Assembly: GCF_964026435.1 (NCBI RefSeq)
Contig: NZ_OZ032147.1
Span: 806,001-870,000, forward strand
Reading direction: 5' to 3'
Length of the DNA stretch: 64,000 nt
From: Rickettsia endosymbiont of Gonocerus acuteangulatus
Lineage (GTDB): Bacteria > Pseudomonadota > Alphaproteobacteria > Rickettsiales > Rickettsiaceae
In this document: one piece after another, positions 17,141 to 27,154 of the stretch
Position numbering within the stretch: the stretch's first letter is position 1
Layout: each line of letters begins with the position of its first letter
Notes under the pieces: model-generated
What the model was told of the DNA's origin: nothing
What the model saw: the letters and a program-made list of their open reading frames with translations, nothing else
The model's database searches: none
Position numbers and translations under genes: made by a program

Positions 17141-18104
17141 ATAGCATAAGTCATTAAGGTACTGACAGAGCGAGAGTATCATGTTATAGTAAGCAAATAT
17201 TAACAAGCATGTAAAGAGATATGGCACGAGCATATGCAATAGAACTAAGACTAAGAGTTATAAAAGCTGTAGAAGCAGGGATACGAATAAGTAAGGTAAG
17301 TAAATTATTTAATGTAAGTCGTGATACTATATATAAATGGAAAAAATTAAAAGATAAGCAAGGTACTTTAGAAGCAGCAACTGGTTATCAGAAAGGACAT
17401 AGTCATAAGATAAAAGATTCAGAATCTTTTAAAGAATTTTTTAAAGCTAATATGAATAAAACATCAAAGGAGTTAGCAAAGCAATGGGGTAATATTGCAT
17501 CTGTAACTATTTTAAGACAAATCAGAAAACTTGGCTATAGCTATAAACAAAACTCATTTTCATCCGAAAAGAGATATTAAATTAAGAAATGAATTTATAG
17601 CAAAGATACAAACCATCACAAAAGATAAATTAGTATATCTTGATGAATCTGGAATAGAGGATAATGCTTGCAAAGAGTATGGATGGAGCATTATAGGACA
17701 AAGGTGTTATGGAGAAAAGGTGTATCAACATAAATTTAGAATAAGTATGATAGCTGGTCTTTGTAATGGTAATCTTATTGCTCCTGTAATATTTGAAGGT
17801 AATTGTAATACAGAGGTCTTTAAAACTTATATTAGGGATGTATTAATTACAGAATTACAACCTGGGCAAACCGTTATTATGGATAACATTAATTTTCATA
17901 AAAATTCTAAAGTTAAAGAGTTCATTGAATCCGTTGGTTGTACCATATTGTATTTACCAACTTACTCTCCTGATTTAAATCCTATAGAGCATTACTGGTT
18001 TAAGATAAAAAATGAAATTAGGAAAGTTGTAGGAGATTTTGAAACATTTTATGATGCTGTTTTTAATACTATTAAATTGTCAGTATCTTAATGATTTATG
18101 CTAT
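17141..18104 (+). mobile_element. IS630-A copy 2 (two-frame transposase)
   Basis: Complete element with TAGCATAAGTCATTAAGG and related ends, inserted at TA. It includes frame 1 at 17221-17580 (119 aa: HTH domain) and frame 2 at 17531-18091 (catalytic domain with LDESGIED, MDNINFH and NPIEHYW). At the join it reads TATAAACAAAACT, one base more than the intact copy's TATAAAAAAACT. A +1 shift (skipping one base) would restore the full transposase. Without it the element is defective. Confidence 0.85.
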
Positions 18105-18224
18105 AAATGGTTAATAACAAACTTTATTTTCTGAATAATCAGAGCCGGACAAGCGGACAAGCAACTAGATGACAGGAACGGAAATTATTCTCCCAACAAT
18201 TATAATTACATTAAGCTTTAAAAT
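18105..18224. other. Spacer between IS630-A copy 2 and the IS6 fragment
   Basis: Contains scraps of dispersed repeat (GACAAGCAACTAGATGACAG). No gene. Confidence 0.5.
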
Positions 18225-18599
18225 GCCCTGTTGCAAATAGGAAATATTAGTATATAAGAATAGGGAATAAATTGTTATAGATAAGCTTTATGAATTTTTT
18301 TAAGAGACGTCATTTTAAATACGATATAATAATATGGGCAGTAAGGTGGTACTGTAAGTACGGTATTAGCTATCGAGATTTAGAAGAGATGTTAGAGGAA
18401 AGAGGTGTAGAGGTAGATCACTCTACAATTTACCGTTGGGTTCAGTATTATGCCCCAAAGATATTAGATAAATTAAAATGGTGCTGGAAGCCTAAGTCAG
18501 GGTTTAGTTGGAGAGTAGATGAGACATACATTAAAGTAAAAGGTAAATGGGCATATTTGTATAGAGCTGTAGACAAATATGGGGATACAATTGATTTTT
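18225..18599 (+). pseudogene. IS6-family transposase, 3' half lost
   Basis: An IS6-like terminus (CCTGTTGCAAATAGG) is followed by a frame from 18290 encoding NFFKRRHFKYDIIIWAV, then YRDLEEMLEERGVEVDHS and SWRVDETYIKVKGKWAYLYRAVD, the N-terminal half and first catalytic Asp of an IS6/IS26-type DDE transposase. The frame runs into the left end of IS256 at 18600, and the rest does not reappear after that element. Confidence 0.85.
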
Positions 18600-19554
18600 G
18601 GCTCTGTCCAAATAAGTGTGGGAATTTCTCAAAGGTTATATAAAAATATAATATAACAAAAGGAGAAATTATATGCGCCAAAAACAAAATGAAGCAATAA
18701 ATCAAGCGATAGATTTATTAATAAATAATGATACAGATATATCAACATTACTTAAAGAGGATGGTTTATTAAAGCAATTAACCAAACGGCTTGTAGAGAA
18801 GGCATTGCAGTCAGAGATGAATAATCACTTAGGATATGATAAATATTGTCATACTGATAGTGATAATGTTCGTAATGGTAAGAATGTAAAGAATCTAGTA
18901 ACAAATAATGGAGTTATAGAGATTGAGGTTCCAAGGGATAGAAGTAGTACATTTGAACCTGCATTAATTCCAAAGCGTCAAAGACGTATTTGAAGGATTT
19001 GATGATAAAATAATATCGTTATACGCTAAAGGAATGAGCTTATCTGATATTAAGATTCAAATGCAAGAATTGTATGGAGCTGACGTTAGCGAAAGTTTGA
19101 TAAGTCAAATTACTGATGATGTAATTGAGGATGTCAAGATATGGCAAAGCCGACCATTGGATCGAGTATATGCTATAGTATTTTTTGACTGTTTAGTAGT
19201 AAAAGTACGTCAAGATAAACGAATTATCAATAAGTCTGTATATGTAGCATTAGGTATTGATTTATCTGGCAGGAAGGATATTTTAGGATTGTGGATCAGT
19301 GAAAATGAAGGAGCAAAATTTTGGCTTGGTAATTTTACTGAGATGAAGAACAGAGGTATGCAAGACATGCTTATTGCTTGCAGTGATAATTTAACCGATA
19401 TGTCTGAGGCGATAGAGGCAGTTTTTCCGAAAACCGAACATCAATTATGTATTGTACATCAGATTAGAAATAGTTTAAAATATGTATCATATAAAGACCG
19501 AAAAGAATTAGCGGCTGATTTAAAGCCTATTTATACTGAAAATTCAAGGACTAA

Positions 19555-20584
19555 GTAGAACAAAACCTATAAATTTTCTGCCCAAATTTCATTGGGGGTT
19601 TTATAACCAAAAATCTTTCTTGGCATGTTATTTAAAATCTCAGCAATATTGTCAAGACCTCTTTGTGTAACGGTTGTAATATCTGTATTTTTAGGTAAAA
19701 TTCTATGAATCATAGAATTCATTTTCTCCACTAGTGCTTTTTGTCTAGGGCGGTATGGATCACAAAAGAAAGTTTGAAACCCAGATAGTCTATAAGCAAG
19801 ATGCCCTACAAACTCTTTGCCATTATCCATAGTAATAGTCTTTCTAACACTACTTGGCAGCGTTTTGATCTTTTTTAAAAACCCAGTGGTAACTGTTTTA
19901 GCTCTTTTGGAGTTATTCAGCACTAAAATAATCTTTTGACTCTTTTTATCCACCAGCACACCGATATTCATACTTTGATTACCTTTATGAAATGTAAGAT
20001 CTGCCTCAAAATGCCCTACTTCTAGCTTTTGCATTGCTATTGCATCACGCTGATGTATTGAGATCCTTTGTGGTATAATGATCCTTTGATGCCTTGTCCC
20101 CCTTTCTTGCCTTTTATATCTTTTAGACGGTAAATAGCTATATAACTTTAATTTAGCTGCAACTGGAGAAGTGTAGACAAATCTATATATACTTTCTGTA
20201 CTGATACAACAAGCTGTATTTTTGTCCAGTTTTAACTTTCCGGCTATAGCATCCGGTGACCATTTCTTGTGAATCATAGCATTTTTGATATAATTTAACA
20301 AAATAGGTAACTTCTCTATTTTTAATAACTCTTGCTGATGCATCCTTTTTTTATATTGTTCCTGAGCAACACAAGGCATATACTTACCTTTTACTTTATT
20401 TCTTTTTAGCTCCATACTAATAGTGCTTTTAGACCTCGTAAGATGTTGTGCTATCTTGTTAATACTGACTCCTAGGTCATACATTCTTTTTATTTCATAT
20501 CTCTCTTCGCGAGATAAGTGTCTATATTTTCTGTTCATCATTACCTATTTAAAATCTTATTATTTTAAATAAGTTTTGTTCTAC
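19555..20584 (-). mobile_element. IS30-family element (complete)
   Basis: Ends GTAGAACAAAAC and GTTTTGTTCTAC bracket one transposase gene. It is inserted in the IS256 transposase gene. Only copy in the window. Confidence 0.88.
19567..20541 (-). CDS. IS30-family transposase, intact
   Basis: 324 residues. The N-terminal helix-turn-helix RHLSREERYEIKRMYDLG and SINKIAQHLTRSKSTISMEL is typical of IS30. The catalytic DDE residues lie in EVGHFEADLTFHKG (first Asp), TITMDNGKEFVGH (second Asp) and RPRQKALVEKMNSMIHR (Glu). Full length for the family and no frameshift, so it is potentially active. Confidence 0.94.
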   Translation of the reverse strand: MMNRKYRHLSREERYEIKRMYDLGVSINKIAQHLTRSKSTISMELKRNKVKGKYMPCVAQEQYKKRMHQQELLKIEKLPILLNYIKNAMIHKKWSPDAIAGKLKLDKNTACCISTESIYRFVYTSPVAAKLKLYSYLPSKRYKRQERGTRHQRIIIPQRISIHQRDAIAMQKLEVGHFEADLTFHKGNQSMNIGVLVDKKSQKIILVLNNSKRAKTVTTGFLKKIKTLPSSVRKTITMDNGKEFVGHLAYRLSGFQTFFCDPYRPRQKALVEKMNSMIHRILPKNTDITTVTQRGLDNIAEILNNMPRKIFGYKTPNEIWAENL

Positions 20585-20976
20585 TTACTTATAGTATTTT
20601 CAATACTGCTAGCACAGAGGAAGAAGCACATCTTGCTTTAGAATCTTTTGAAGCTAAATGGAGTAAACAGTATCCACAAATTGCTAAATCTTGGTATGTT
20701 CATTGGGAAAATTTAATGGTTTTTCTAGGATACCCTGAGGCGATAAGGAAAGTAATATACACAACGAATAGTGTAGAATCTGTCAATAGCCAATTACGTA
20801 AGGTTACCAAGAATAAACAGGTTTTTCCAAATGATAATGCCGTTTTTAAGACCTTATATTTGGCAATTGATTATATGACCAAGAAATAGGCTATGCCGAT
20901 TCCAAACTGGAACGCAGCTATGGCTCACTTTTTGATAAAATTTGAAGGTAGAATTTAAGCCCTAAAATTTACACAC

Positions 20977-21565
20977 TTAATTAGAAAGACTCATATTTTT
21001 AGCTACTTCCATAGTTCTTTCGTGTTTTCCCTCATTTCTACCAATCTGCAAACCTTTCGCTTCCCCAATCTGCATGCCTTTTGCTATTCCTTGTTGTATA
21101 CCTTCTTCTTTCCAATGATGAGAGCTAAGCTAGTCATAAGTTTTTCTCCCTGTGCAGTGTTTAAACGACTTTTTAATATTTTTTCTAGTTCTATCTTATC
21201 AGATTTTTCAATTTTAATCAATGTATAGGTTAATATTAGCTCTAGGTAATCAATACCAATATTAAGTTTGGCAAATTCTGGTAATAGATCAGCTACCTCA
21301 TGCCATCTTTTAAGTAAATCTCTTTCATGAATATGCTTCATGAAGAATTGCAGTATCTCCGTCCAAGCTTTCTTTTTTAAATCCTCATCAGGAATATCAT
21401 GAACATTTACTACCTTATGGTCTTTAGTCCAAATATCTTGCATAAGTTCTTTATGCTGGCACAAGTCCCAAAGATTCTTTGGAGCGTTATATTTCTTTTT
21501 GCCGTTGTAAAACACAAGAGGATAGACAAAAGGCAGGTGTTTAGATTTAGGATGGAGCCTTATTA
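20977..21565 (-). pseudogene. Rpn/PD-(D/E)XK nuclease-family (transposase_31) fragment
   Basis: The reading frame starts without a proper N-terminus near 21565 (LIRLHPKSKHLPFVYPLVFY), continues through the ORF at 21515-21084 (NAPKNLWDLCQHKELMQ, VVNVHDIPDEDLKKKAW), then changes frame near 21090 into GIAKGMQIGEAKGLQIGRNEG and VAKNM, ending inside the IS256 terminus at 20977. Rpn proteins are RecA-independent recombination-promoting nucleases. The N-terminal catalytic part is missing here. A related but N-terminal piece is at 50500-51062. Confidence 0.75.
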
Positions 21566-21778
21566 ATAAAGGATTTTAAAGAATCAGAAAATATTACTTC
21601 TACCGGTAACGATGTTGTAGTTATTAAAGAAAATGATATTGATGATAATACTATATTAATATCATCAAGTAAATTTGATTATGATGATTTAGAACGTGCT
21701 TTTAAATATTCTACTAATGAAGCATCACTATTGGGTATAGATGAAGAATTTCTATCTTTAGATATTATTATAAACTAA
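21566..21778 (+). pseudogene. Acidic C-terminal fragment of an unknown gene
   Basis: An open frame without a start reads KESENITSTGNDVVVIKEND, IDDNTILISSSKFDYDDLE and ASLLGIDEEFLSLDIIIN before TAA at 21776. It is strongly acidic, and I do not recognise it. It lies head to head with the Rpn fragment, so an old rearrangement joined them. Confidence 0.45.
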
Positions 21779-21780
21779 AT

Positions 21781-22590
21781 TTACTTGTTCACCTTGCTAA
21801 AGCAGGGTTTGATTGTTAAATAATATAATAAGGTATTTACACCATATATCTTAGCATTACGTGGGGGAGGCATTACTGGCGTAATACCGCAATTACTTAA
21901 TTTCTCAACTCCTTCAATACTATAGTAAGCACCATCAGCAATTACTCTATCTACCGATATATTCTCTGGTATTAAGGACTCTAGCATCTCTATATCAGCA
22001 GTATAGCAATCAGTAATCTCAACATCATGAATATTCATTGCAGGATCTATAGAAATATGCATTTTCTGCCATGGCTTATTCTTACAGACTTTATTGTATT
22101 TTGTTTCATACCAGTTACTAGCTGTATTAAATCTAAGACCTGTGCTATCTAGTATCAGAGATATAGCTTCGCCATTCTTGATACGCACAGCAAGTTTATT
22201 GCAAAACTGTTTGACCTCTAATGGTATCTGTGAAAATAAATCACATAGATGACCAAAACTTGGTACTGGAATCTCAAGACCCTTGCCCCGCCATAGATCC
22301 TCAAAGTAACCTGTTATTTGACGCTGCCCGAAATCAAATAAACGATATAATGTATAAATGTAGTTGTATATATGGTACTTGGTATGTCGTTGTCCTCCCA
22401 GATTCTCCCTCTACGTAAGGTTGTGTATTAATGAACAAAGACTCTAAATCACCTTCAGGGAAATACAGGCTGACCATCCCTCTTTTTCTTAAACTATCGT
22501 TATATTGTGACCAATTGGTTATTTTATATCTCGGCCTATCTATTTTTCTTGGCAAACCTGTTTTTGTTCTTTCTTTGTATGGCATTTTTA
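21781..22590 (-). pseudogene. IS5-family transposase, frameshifted and 3'-truncated
   Basis: The N-terminus at 22585 reads KTGLPRKIDRPRYKITNWSQ; after a frameshift near 22340 the frame continues through LWRGKGLEIPVPSFGHLCDL to the ORF at 22188 (LILDSTGLRFNTASNWYETK, VDRVIADGAYYSIEGVEKL). DSTG and DGAY match the first two catalytic Asp of IS5/DDE_Tnp_1 enzymes. The end carrying the Glu is missing and an unrelated tail follows. Confidence 0.8.
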
Positions 22591-22703
22591 ATTTATAACT
22601 TATCTATTCCAGAATATTATATGGTATTCTCTACATACTACCCTTCCTTTTTTATTACCCTTCCGAACAAAGCCGGTCAAGATAACACCATATGGCATGA
22701 TAA

Positions 22704-22928
22704 GGTTGTAAGATTAGTAAGAAAGGTAACATTTATGCATTTTATAAAAAATACTGTTATGGAATTAGGGCACGAATTGAAGCTCAAATTTCAAGAATTA
22801 AGAGATGTATTGGTTCATCTCTATTAACTAAAAAAATATCATCACAAAAACGTGAAGCAATTGTTATTACCAATATTATAAATTTATGGAATTCATTCGG
22901 TAAATGTGTCACAGTCAAAATAGGATAA
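22704..22928 (+). pseudogene. IS5-family transposase C-terminal fragment
   Basis: The frame reads KISKKGNIYAFYKKYCYGIR, ARIEAQISRIKRCIGSSLLT and NIINLWNSFGKCVTVKIG before TAA. R-RIEAQISRIK is the helix carrying the catalytic Glu region in IS5-type transposases. It supplies the part missing from the minus-strand copy at 21781 but in opposite orientation. The segment is flanked by an 18-bp direct repeat (22657-22674 and 22954-22971). Confidence 0.72.
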
Positions 22929-22954
22929 TTACGTCTAAAAAAGACCAACAGATA

Positions 22955-23819
22955 CCCTTCCGAACAAAGCCCATACGGTCAGCTAAGAGTATCAAATGAG
23001 CTTAAAAAGACTGGTGTACTTGTATCACCTGGAGGAGTGAGATCAATTTGGTTACGTAATGATTTAAACAATATCAGTAAAAGGCTTAAAGCATTAGAAG
23101 CAAAAATGGCTCAAGATGGTATTGTACTTACTGAGGCACAATTACAAGTGCTAGAGAAGCGTCGTAATGAAAAAGAAGCACATGGAGAAATTGAGACACA
23201 GCATCCGGGGTATCTAGGATGCCAAGATACATATTATGTAGGCAACTTTAAGGGTATAGGTAAGGTTTATTATCAGGTATTTATTGATAGCTACAGCAGA
23301 GTAGCTGATGTTAAACTATATACTGATAAAACAGCTTTAACTGCTGCTGATATGCTGAATGACCGCGTGTTACCATGGTACGAGACCCAAGGGGGGATAC
23401 CAATAATTCGTATTCTTACAGATCGTGGGTCAGAATATAAGGGGAATATAGAGCATCATGCTTTTGAATTATTTCTAAGTATCGAAGGTATAGAGCATAC
23501 TACTACTAAAGCATATTCTTCACAAACAAACGGCATGTGTGAGCGTTTTAATAAAACTATGAAACAAGAATTCTTTGATACAGCAATGCGGAAAAAGATT
23601 TATACAGATCTTGATGACCTACAATTAGATCTTGATATCTGGCTAGAGTATTTCAATAATGAAAGACCTCATTCTGGTAAATATTGTTATGGAAAAACTC
23701 CTATGCAAACTTTTAAGGATAGTAAGAAATTAGCTGTTGAAAAGAATAATGAAATCTTGTATCTTGATTATATATCTGACAGTCAAAACTTAACTGACAA
23801 TCAGGTGCAAAATTTATAG
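22955..23819 (+). pseudogene. IS481-family transposase, 5' end missing
   Basis: The frame opens at PYGQLRVSNELKKTGVLVSP, the second DNA-binding domain, then GGVRSIWLRNDLNNISKRLK, followed by an rve integrase core (DTYYVGNFKGIGKVYYQVFI, LTDRGSEYKGNIEHHAFELF, KAYSSQTNGMCERFNKTMKQ). All three catalytic acidic residues are present. The N-terminal HTH of about 70 residues is absent, removed at the direct repeat ACCCTTCCGAACAAAGCC. Confidence 0.85.
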
Positions 23820-23914
23820 TGTCTGTAAGATCAAATCTTGACTTCTACAAAACAATAGATTATTATTAACATAATATTTTCTGTTAGACTAGATAAATAA
23901 CATATGAGGTTTTT

Positions 23915-24616
23915 ATGACAGATATCAAGAGTATACTTAAAGGTATTAACACAGAGGATACAAGTGCAAAGAATATGATAATGATAAATGAGTTAAGGGA
24001 CATAACGACAGATTGTCTTAAGAAGCTACAAGTAATTAGGCAAGATTTAACATCTGCGTACATAGTAAGCCAGCATATTATCATTAATGAGAATGACAAA
24101 TATGAATTTAAGTCTGAAAAGGAAGTAAGGGCAGAAAATAAACAACACTTAGATCTTGATAAGGTACAGAAGGAGGAAGAAAAAATATTAAAAGATATTC
24201 TTGAAACCATATCTTCACAGAAAACAGTTGAGAACAAGGAGCAGCATAATCAGAAATCAGCTTTAAAAACAGATACATCAAATAGTACGAAAAATATTTT
24301 TGTTAAAATAAAGAATTTAATAAAAAAACTAATTAGTCGTTTATATCCTAAAGAAAAAGAAGTAACTGTATCTTCAGAAACCAGTAATAACCATGTAGAC
24401 CTAATGGAACAAAACGTAAAAAACATTAAAATATATAATAAAGAGTTAGATAAAAGAGTAGAGGCACTAAAAAATATTGATTTATTACAAGAAAAGATAA
24501 GCCAATATAAAGAAAGGGTAGTAGATCCTAAAGAGTGTAATAAGAAAAAAGATTTTGTGACTGAAGAAATACAGCGTAAACAACATAGAAGACAAAATAA
24601 AATAAATACTAGGTAA
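23915..24616 (+). CDS. Unknown coiled-coil protein, 233 aa, intact
   Basis: It begins with ATG seven bases after GAGG and runs to TAA without interruption amid pseudogenes. The product is highly charged and predicted to be helical throughout (KEVRAENKQHLDLDKVQKEE, NIKIYNKELDKRVEALKNID), with a basic Lys/Arg C-terminus ending RKQHRRQNKINTR. There is no signal peptide, membrane segment or motif I recognise. A short basic cluster (FVKIKNLIKKLISRLYPK) separates two coiled-coil regions. Survival among decayed neighbours hints that it is used or is recent. Candidate roles (secreted effector, structural linker) would be guesses. Confidence 0.65.
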   Translation: MTDIKSILKGINTEDTSAKNMIMINELRDITTDCLKKLQVIRQDLTSAYIVSQHIIINENDKYEFKSEKEVRAENKQHLDLDKVQKEEEKILKDILETISSQKTVENKEQHNQKSALKTDTSNSTKNIFVKIKNLIKKLISRLYPKEKEVTVSSETSNNHVDLMEQNVKNIKIYNKELDKRVEALKNIDLLQEKISQYKERVVDPKECNKKKDFVTEEIQRKQHRRQNKINTR

Positions 24617-25153
24617 GTAACAAAGTTAGTATATTCCAAAAATGATCGTTTTGAAACATGTCACAGACTCACAAAAACCTAATTAAAATTTGTTCAAAAA
24701 ATGTTTCAAAACCTTGTTCTTATTAGAATGTTCTTCTAATATAACAAAAAAACGTTTTAGGAATAAGAAAAATGATGCGATTAGAACCACATATGTTCAA
24801 AAAGGTTCGTTTTCGGACATATCGTATTTTTATGTCCAAAAATTATCTTGACATAGTTATGGACATACCATATATTTAGAACAGCCTTTTTGATACTATT
24901 GACATTAGTTAAGACTTGACACTAATGGTACGGAAAACTCTATTTTACCAATTACCGCACATCATAGCAATACGACAATGTTTGTCGTACAATATTACTA
25001 TAGGAACTCATTGCGAGTAATAGAAACAGTTAATAACTATGAATAAAAGCTTGCATATAAAGGTTTAGAGAGTATATTACGGAATTCAAAATAAAGTATG
25101 GTATACAAAATTAAATGAAAGGTAAGCGTTAATATAATAGTATCCCTACGGTT
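24617..25153. promoter_or_regulatory. Long non-coding spacer with repeated GGACATA and inverted repeats
   Basis: No gene. GGACATA occurs three times within 55 bp (24815, complement at 24831, 24861), each in an AT-rich context (CGGACATATCG, TATGTCC, TATGGACATACC). TACGACA-ATGTT-TGTCGTA forms an inverted repeat at 24971-24989. GTTCAAAAA and GTTTCAAAAC motifs recur at 24690-24800. The density of repeated sites suggests a regulatory or iteron-like region, but the motif is too short to be sure. Confidence 0.4.
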
Positions 25154-25546
25154 TTGAGGGAAACTGAGTTTAATGAATTTGTCTTACCGCATCTTAAAAA
25201 GAGTTCACGTGGTCCAAGTAAAAAAATATCTTTTTTCAAATTATTCCACTATATTCTTAAACTAATACACATTGGTTGTCAGTGGCAAGAAATACCAATA
25301 GCTAAAGATTCCAATGGCAAACCAGAGATACACTATACCAGCATCTTTAAAGCTTTTAGTTTTTGGATTAAGCATGGATGTTTTGATAAAATCTTTGAAG
25401 CCTCAGTTTTAAAATTATTTAAAGCTGGGATGCTTGATACTTCAGTACTACAGGTGATGGTACATGTACTACTGCTAAAAAAGGGTGATAATTTAGGTTA
25501 TAATGGACATAAACGCACCAAAGGCGATAAAGTCGTATAGCTTAAT
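25154..25546 (+). pseudogene. IS5-family (DUF4096-type) transposase, N-terminal part
   Basis: RETEFNEFVLPHLKKSSRGP, LKLIHIGCQWQEIPIAKDSN and LFKAGMLDTSVLQ match the N-terminal domain of IS427/IS1031-group transposases. After SVLQ the frame slips: GDGTCTTAKKG is in another frame, and the track returns to NLGYNGHKRTKGDKVV. It is cut by IS630-B at 25547. Confidence 0.8.
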
Positions 25547-25622
25547 GCGATAAGATAGTGACTTATAGTATGAGTTGGATTATACTAAATGAAAAACTTA
25601 TGGCAAAGGCATATTCATACGA

Positions 25623-26146
25623 ATAAAAGTAATCCCCGCCGCAAGCAGCGGGGTATTTTAGAAGAAAGCTAGCTGATGATCCTCATGCAGTTTCTGATAT
25701 TCCTTGCCTTGGTTTTTTACGTATTTTCCTATCATATTCTCATTTCCATGCTTACCTACCGTACTCGTAAAATATCCATCAGTCCAAAATTCTCCACCCC
25801 ATAATTGTTTCTTTACCTGTGGACACTGTCTAAATATTTGACGAGCTGTAACACTTTTAATTGTTGTTACTATTTTTGTTACGCTATAGGTTGGTACAGA
25901 TTGTACCAAAAAATGGACATGATCTTCATCAACCCCTATTTCTAAAAATTTTATTTGATATCTCTTTTCTATCTCTAAACATATTTCTCGTAATACTTGA
26001 TCAACTGATACGTCAAACACTGCTCGGCGATATTTTGCTGGAAATACCATGTGATACAGCAGTACCGTAACATTATGACTTTTATGTATATATTTGCTCA
26101 TTCCGCCATATTACGCCGCAAGCGGCGGGGAATATACCCAAAAGAG
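25623..26146 (-). mobile_element. IS200-type element, copy b
   Basis: Same element as copy a in the opposite orientation with both terminal hairpins. Inserted in IS630-B after CTTAA on the element's left side. Confidence 0.9.
25658..26101 (-). CDS. tnpA: IS200 transposase TnpA, intact (copy b)
   Basis: Identical in protein sequence to the 1267-1710 copy (147 residues, DHVHFL metal site). Potentially active. Confidence 0.93.
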   Translation of the reverse strand: MSKYIHKSHNVTVLLYHMVFPAKYRRAVFDVSVDQVLREICLEIEKRYQIKFLEIGVDEDHVHFLVQSVPTYSVTKIVTTIKSVTARQIFRQCPQVKKQLWGGEFWTDGYFTSTVGKHGNENMIGKYVKNQGKEYQKLHEDHQLAFF

Positions 26147-26575
26147 ATTTAAGAATACGAGTAATAAAAAGTTTAACAGATGGTAAAACAATAAAAGAGA
26201 CTTCAGAGATATACTCTATTAGTAGGAAGACTATAATAGAGTGGAAAAAATTAAAGAAACAAACTGGGGATGTCAAAGCAAAAAGTGGTTATCATACAGG
26301 ACATCGTAGAATAATAAGAGACATAGAGGGATTTAAAAAATTTATAGAATTAAATTTTGATAAAACCACCATGGAGCTAGCTAATAACTGGAGTCAAAAA
26401 GTATCTGCAAGTACGATATCAAGATTGCTTAATAAATTAGGTTATAGTTATAAAAAAAACTTTTCTTCATCCCAAAAGGGATATTGGTCTAAGGAATGAG
26501 TTTATATTGAAACTAAAAACTATAGATAAACAAGATTTAGTATTTATCGATGAGTCTGGGATAGAAGATAATAGC

Positions 26576-27154
26576 TTGTTAGCAACGGAAGTAAAATGAT
26601 ACAGAGCAACGGATAAAAATTGATACAGTATTAAAGTAATATCTTCTGAATAAGGAGGTAATGAATAATGATAATACTGGAGCAAATAATGGAAATAAAA
26701 ATATTGAATAAACATGGTAAAAGCTTAAGAAGTATAGCAAGAGAAGTAGGTGCATCAGTAAATACAGTACGTAAATATTTAAAATATGATGGTTCCCCTA
26801 AATATAAGGATAGGCCAAAGTTGGTAACAAAGCTTGCCCCATATAAAGACTACTTGAGTGACAGAATAAAATCAGCCCATCCTGTATCACTATCTGGTAC
26901 TGTTTCAAGAGATAAAGGAGTTGGGTTACACAGGCGGGATGACCCAACTCAGGGATTATTTAAGGAGTATAAAGCCTGCAGCTAAACAGGAGGATATGAT
27001 AAGATTTGAGACTGCTTCTGGCAAACAGATGCAAGTTGACTGGATAGAATTTCGTAAGGGGAAAAGTCCTCTATCAGCTTTTGTGGCTACATTAGGATTT
27101 AGTCGAGCAAGCTATGTAGAATTTGTTACTAATGAGAAGCTTGTAACATTAATA
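26576..27154 (+). pseudogene. IS21-B fragment: left end and istA 5' part
   Basis: The left end GTTAGCAACGGAAGTAAAATG is followed by the istA start at 26668 (EQIMEIKILNKHGKSLRSIA, REVGASVNTVRKYLKYDG). A frameshift near 26900 moves to GYTGGMTQLRDYLRSIKPAA and ASGKQMQVDWIEFRKGKSPL. It is cut at a TA by IS630-B at 27155. The same frameshift is present in the copy at 42858, so it predates their duplication. Confidence 0.83.

Larger units (their letters stand above)
18600..20992 (+). pseudogene. IS256-family element and transposase, broken by IS30
   Basis: Ends GGCTCTGTCCAAATAAGTGT and, inverted, GAGTCTTTCTAATTAAGTGT mark the element. The mutator-type transposase is read from 18673 (QAIDLLINNDTDISTLLKED, GYDKYCHTDS, PRDRSSTFEP), then after one extra T near 18990 from 19034 (IVFFDCLVVKVRQD, GIDLSGRKDILG, FPKTEHQLCIVHQIRN). 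It is interrupted by IS30 and resumes at about 20600 (FEAKWSKQYPQIAKSW, TTNSVESVNSQLRK). An in-frame TAG near 20888 precedes the final AMPIPNWNAAMAHF. Frameshift, insertion and stop make it inactive. Confidence 0.88.
25547..26575 (+). mobile_element. IS630-B copy, split by IS200 copy b and 3'-truncated
   Basis: Begins with TAGCTTAATGCGATAAG and the transposase start (MAKAYSYDLRIRVIK). Removing the IS200 insertion restores TCATACGATTTAAGAATACG, as in the complete copy. The frame continues through TIKETSEIYSISRKTIIEWK to GYSYKKNFSSSQKGYW and the start of the second frame, then ends at GATAATAGCTT, where an IS21-B end begins. Confidence 0.87.

Noticed and set aside
22507-22827. 106-aa ORF crossing IS5 sequence
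   Set aside because: The real coding signal in this stretch is IS5 transposase in another frame (22704-22928) and on the other strand.
24250-24639. 129-aa and 117-aa minus-strand ORFs under the 23915 gene
   Set aside because: Antisense shadows; composition and RBS favour the plus-strand gene.
25861-26070. 69-aa ORF repeated antisense to every IS200 tnpA
   Set aside because: Always opposite the transposase gene; a shadow that recurs because the element recurs. An antisense RNA is possible, but this ORF is not evidence for it.
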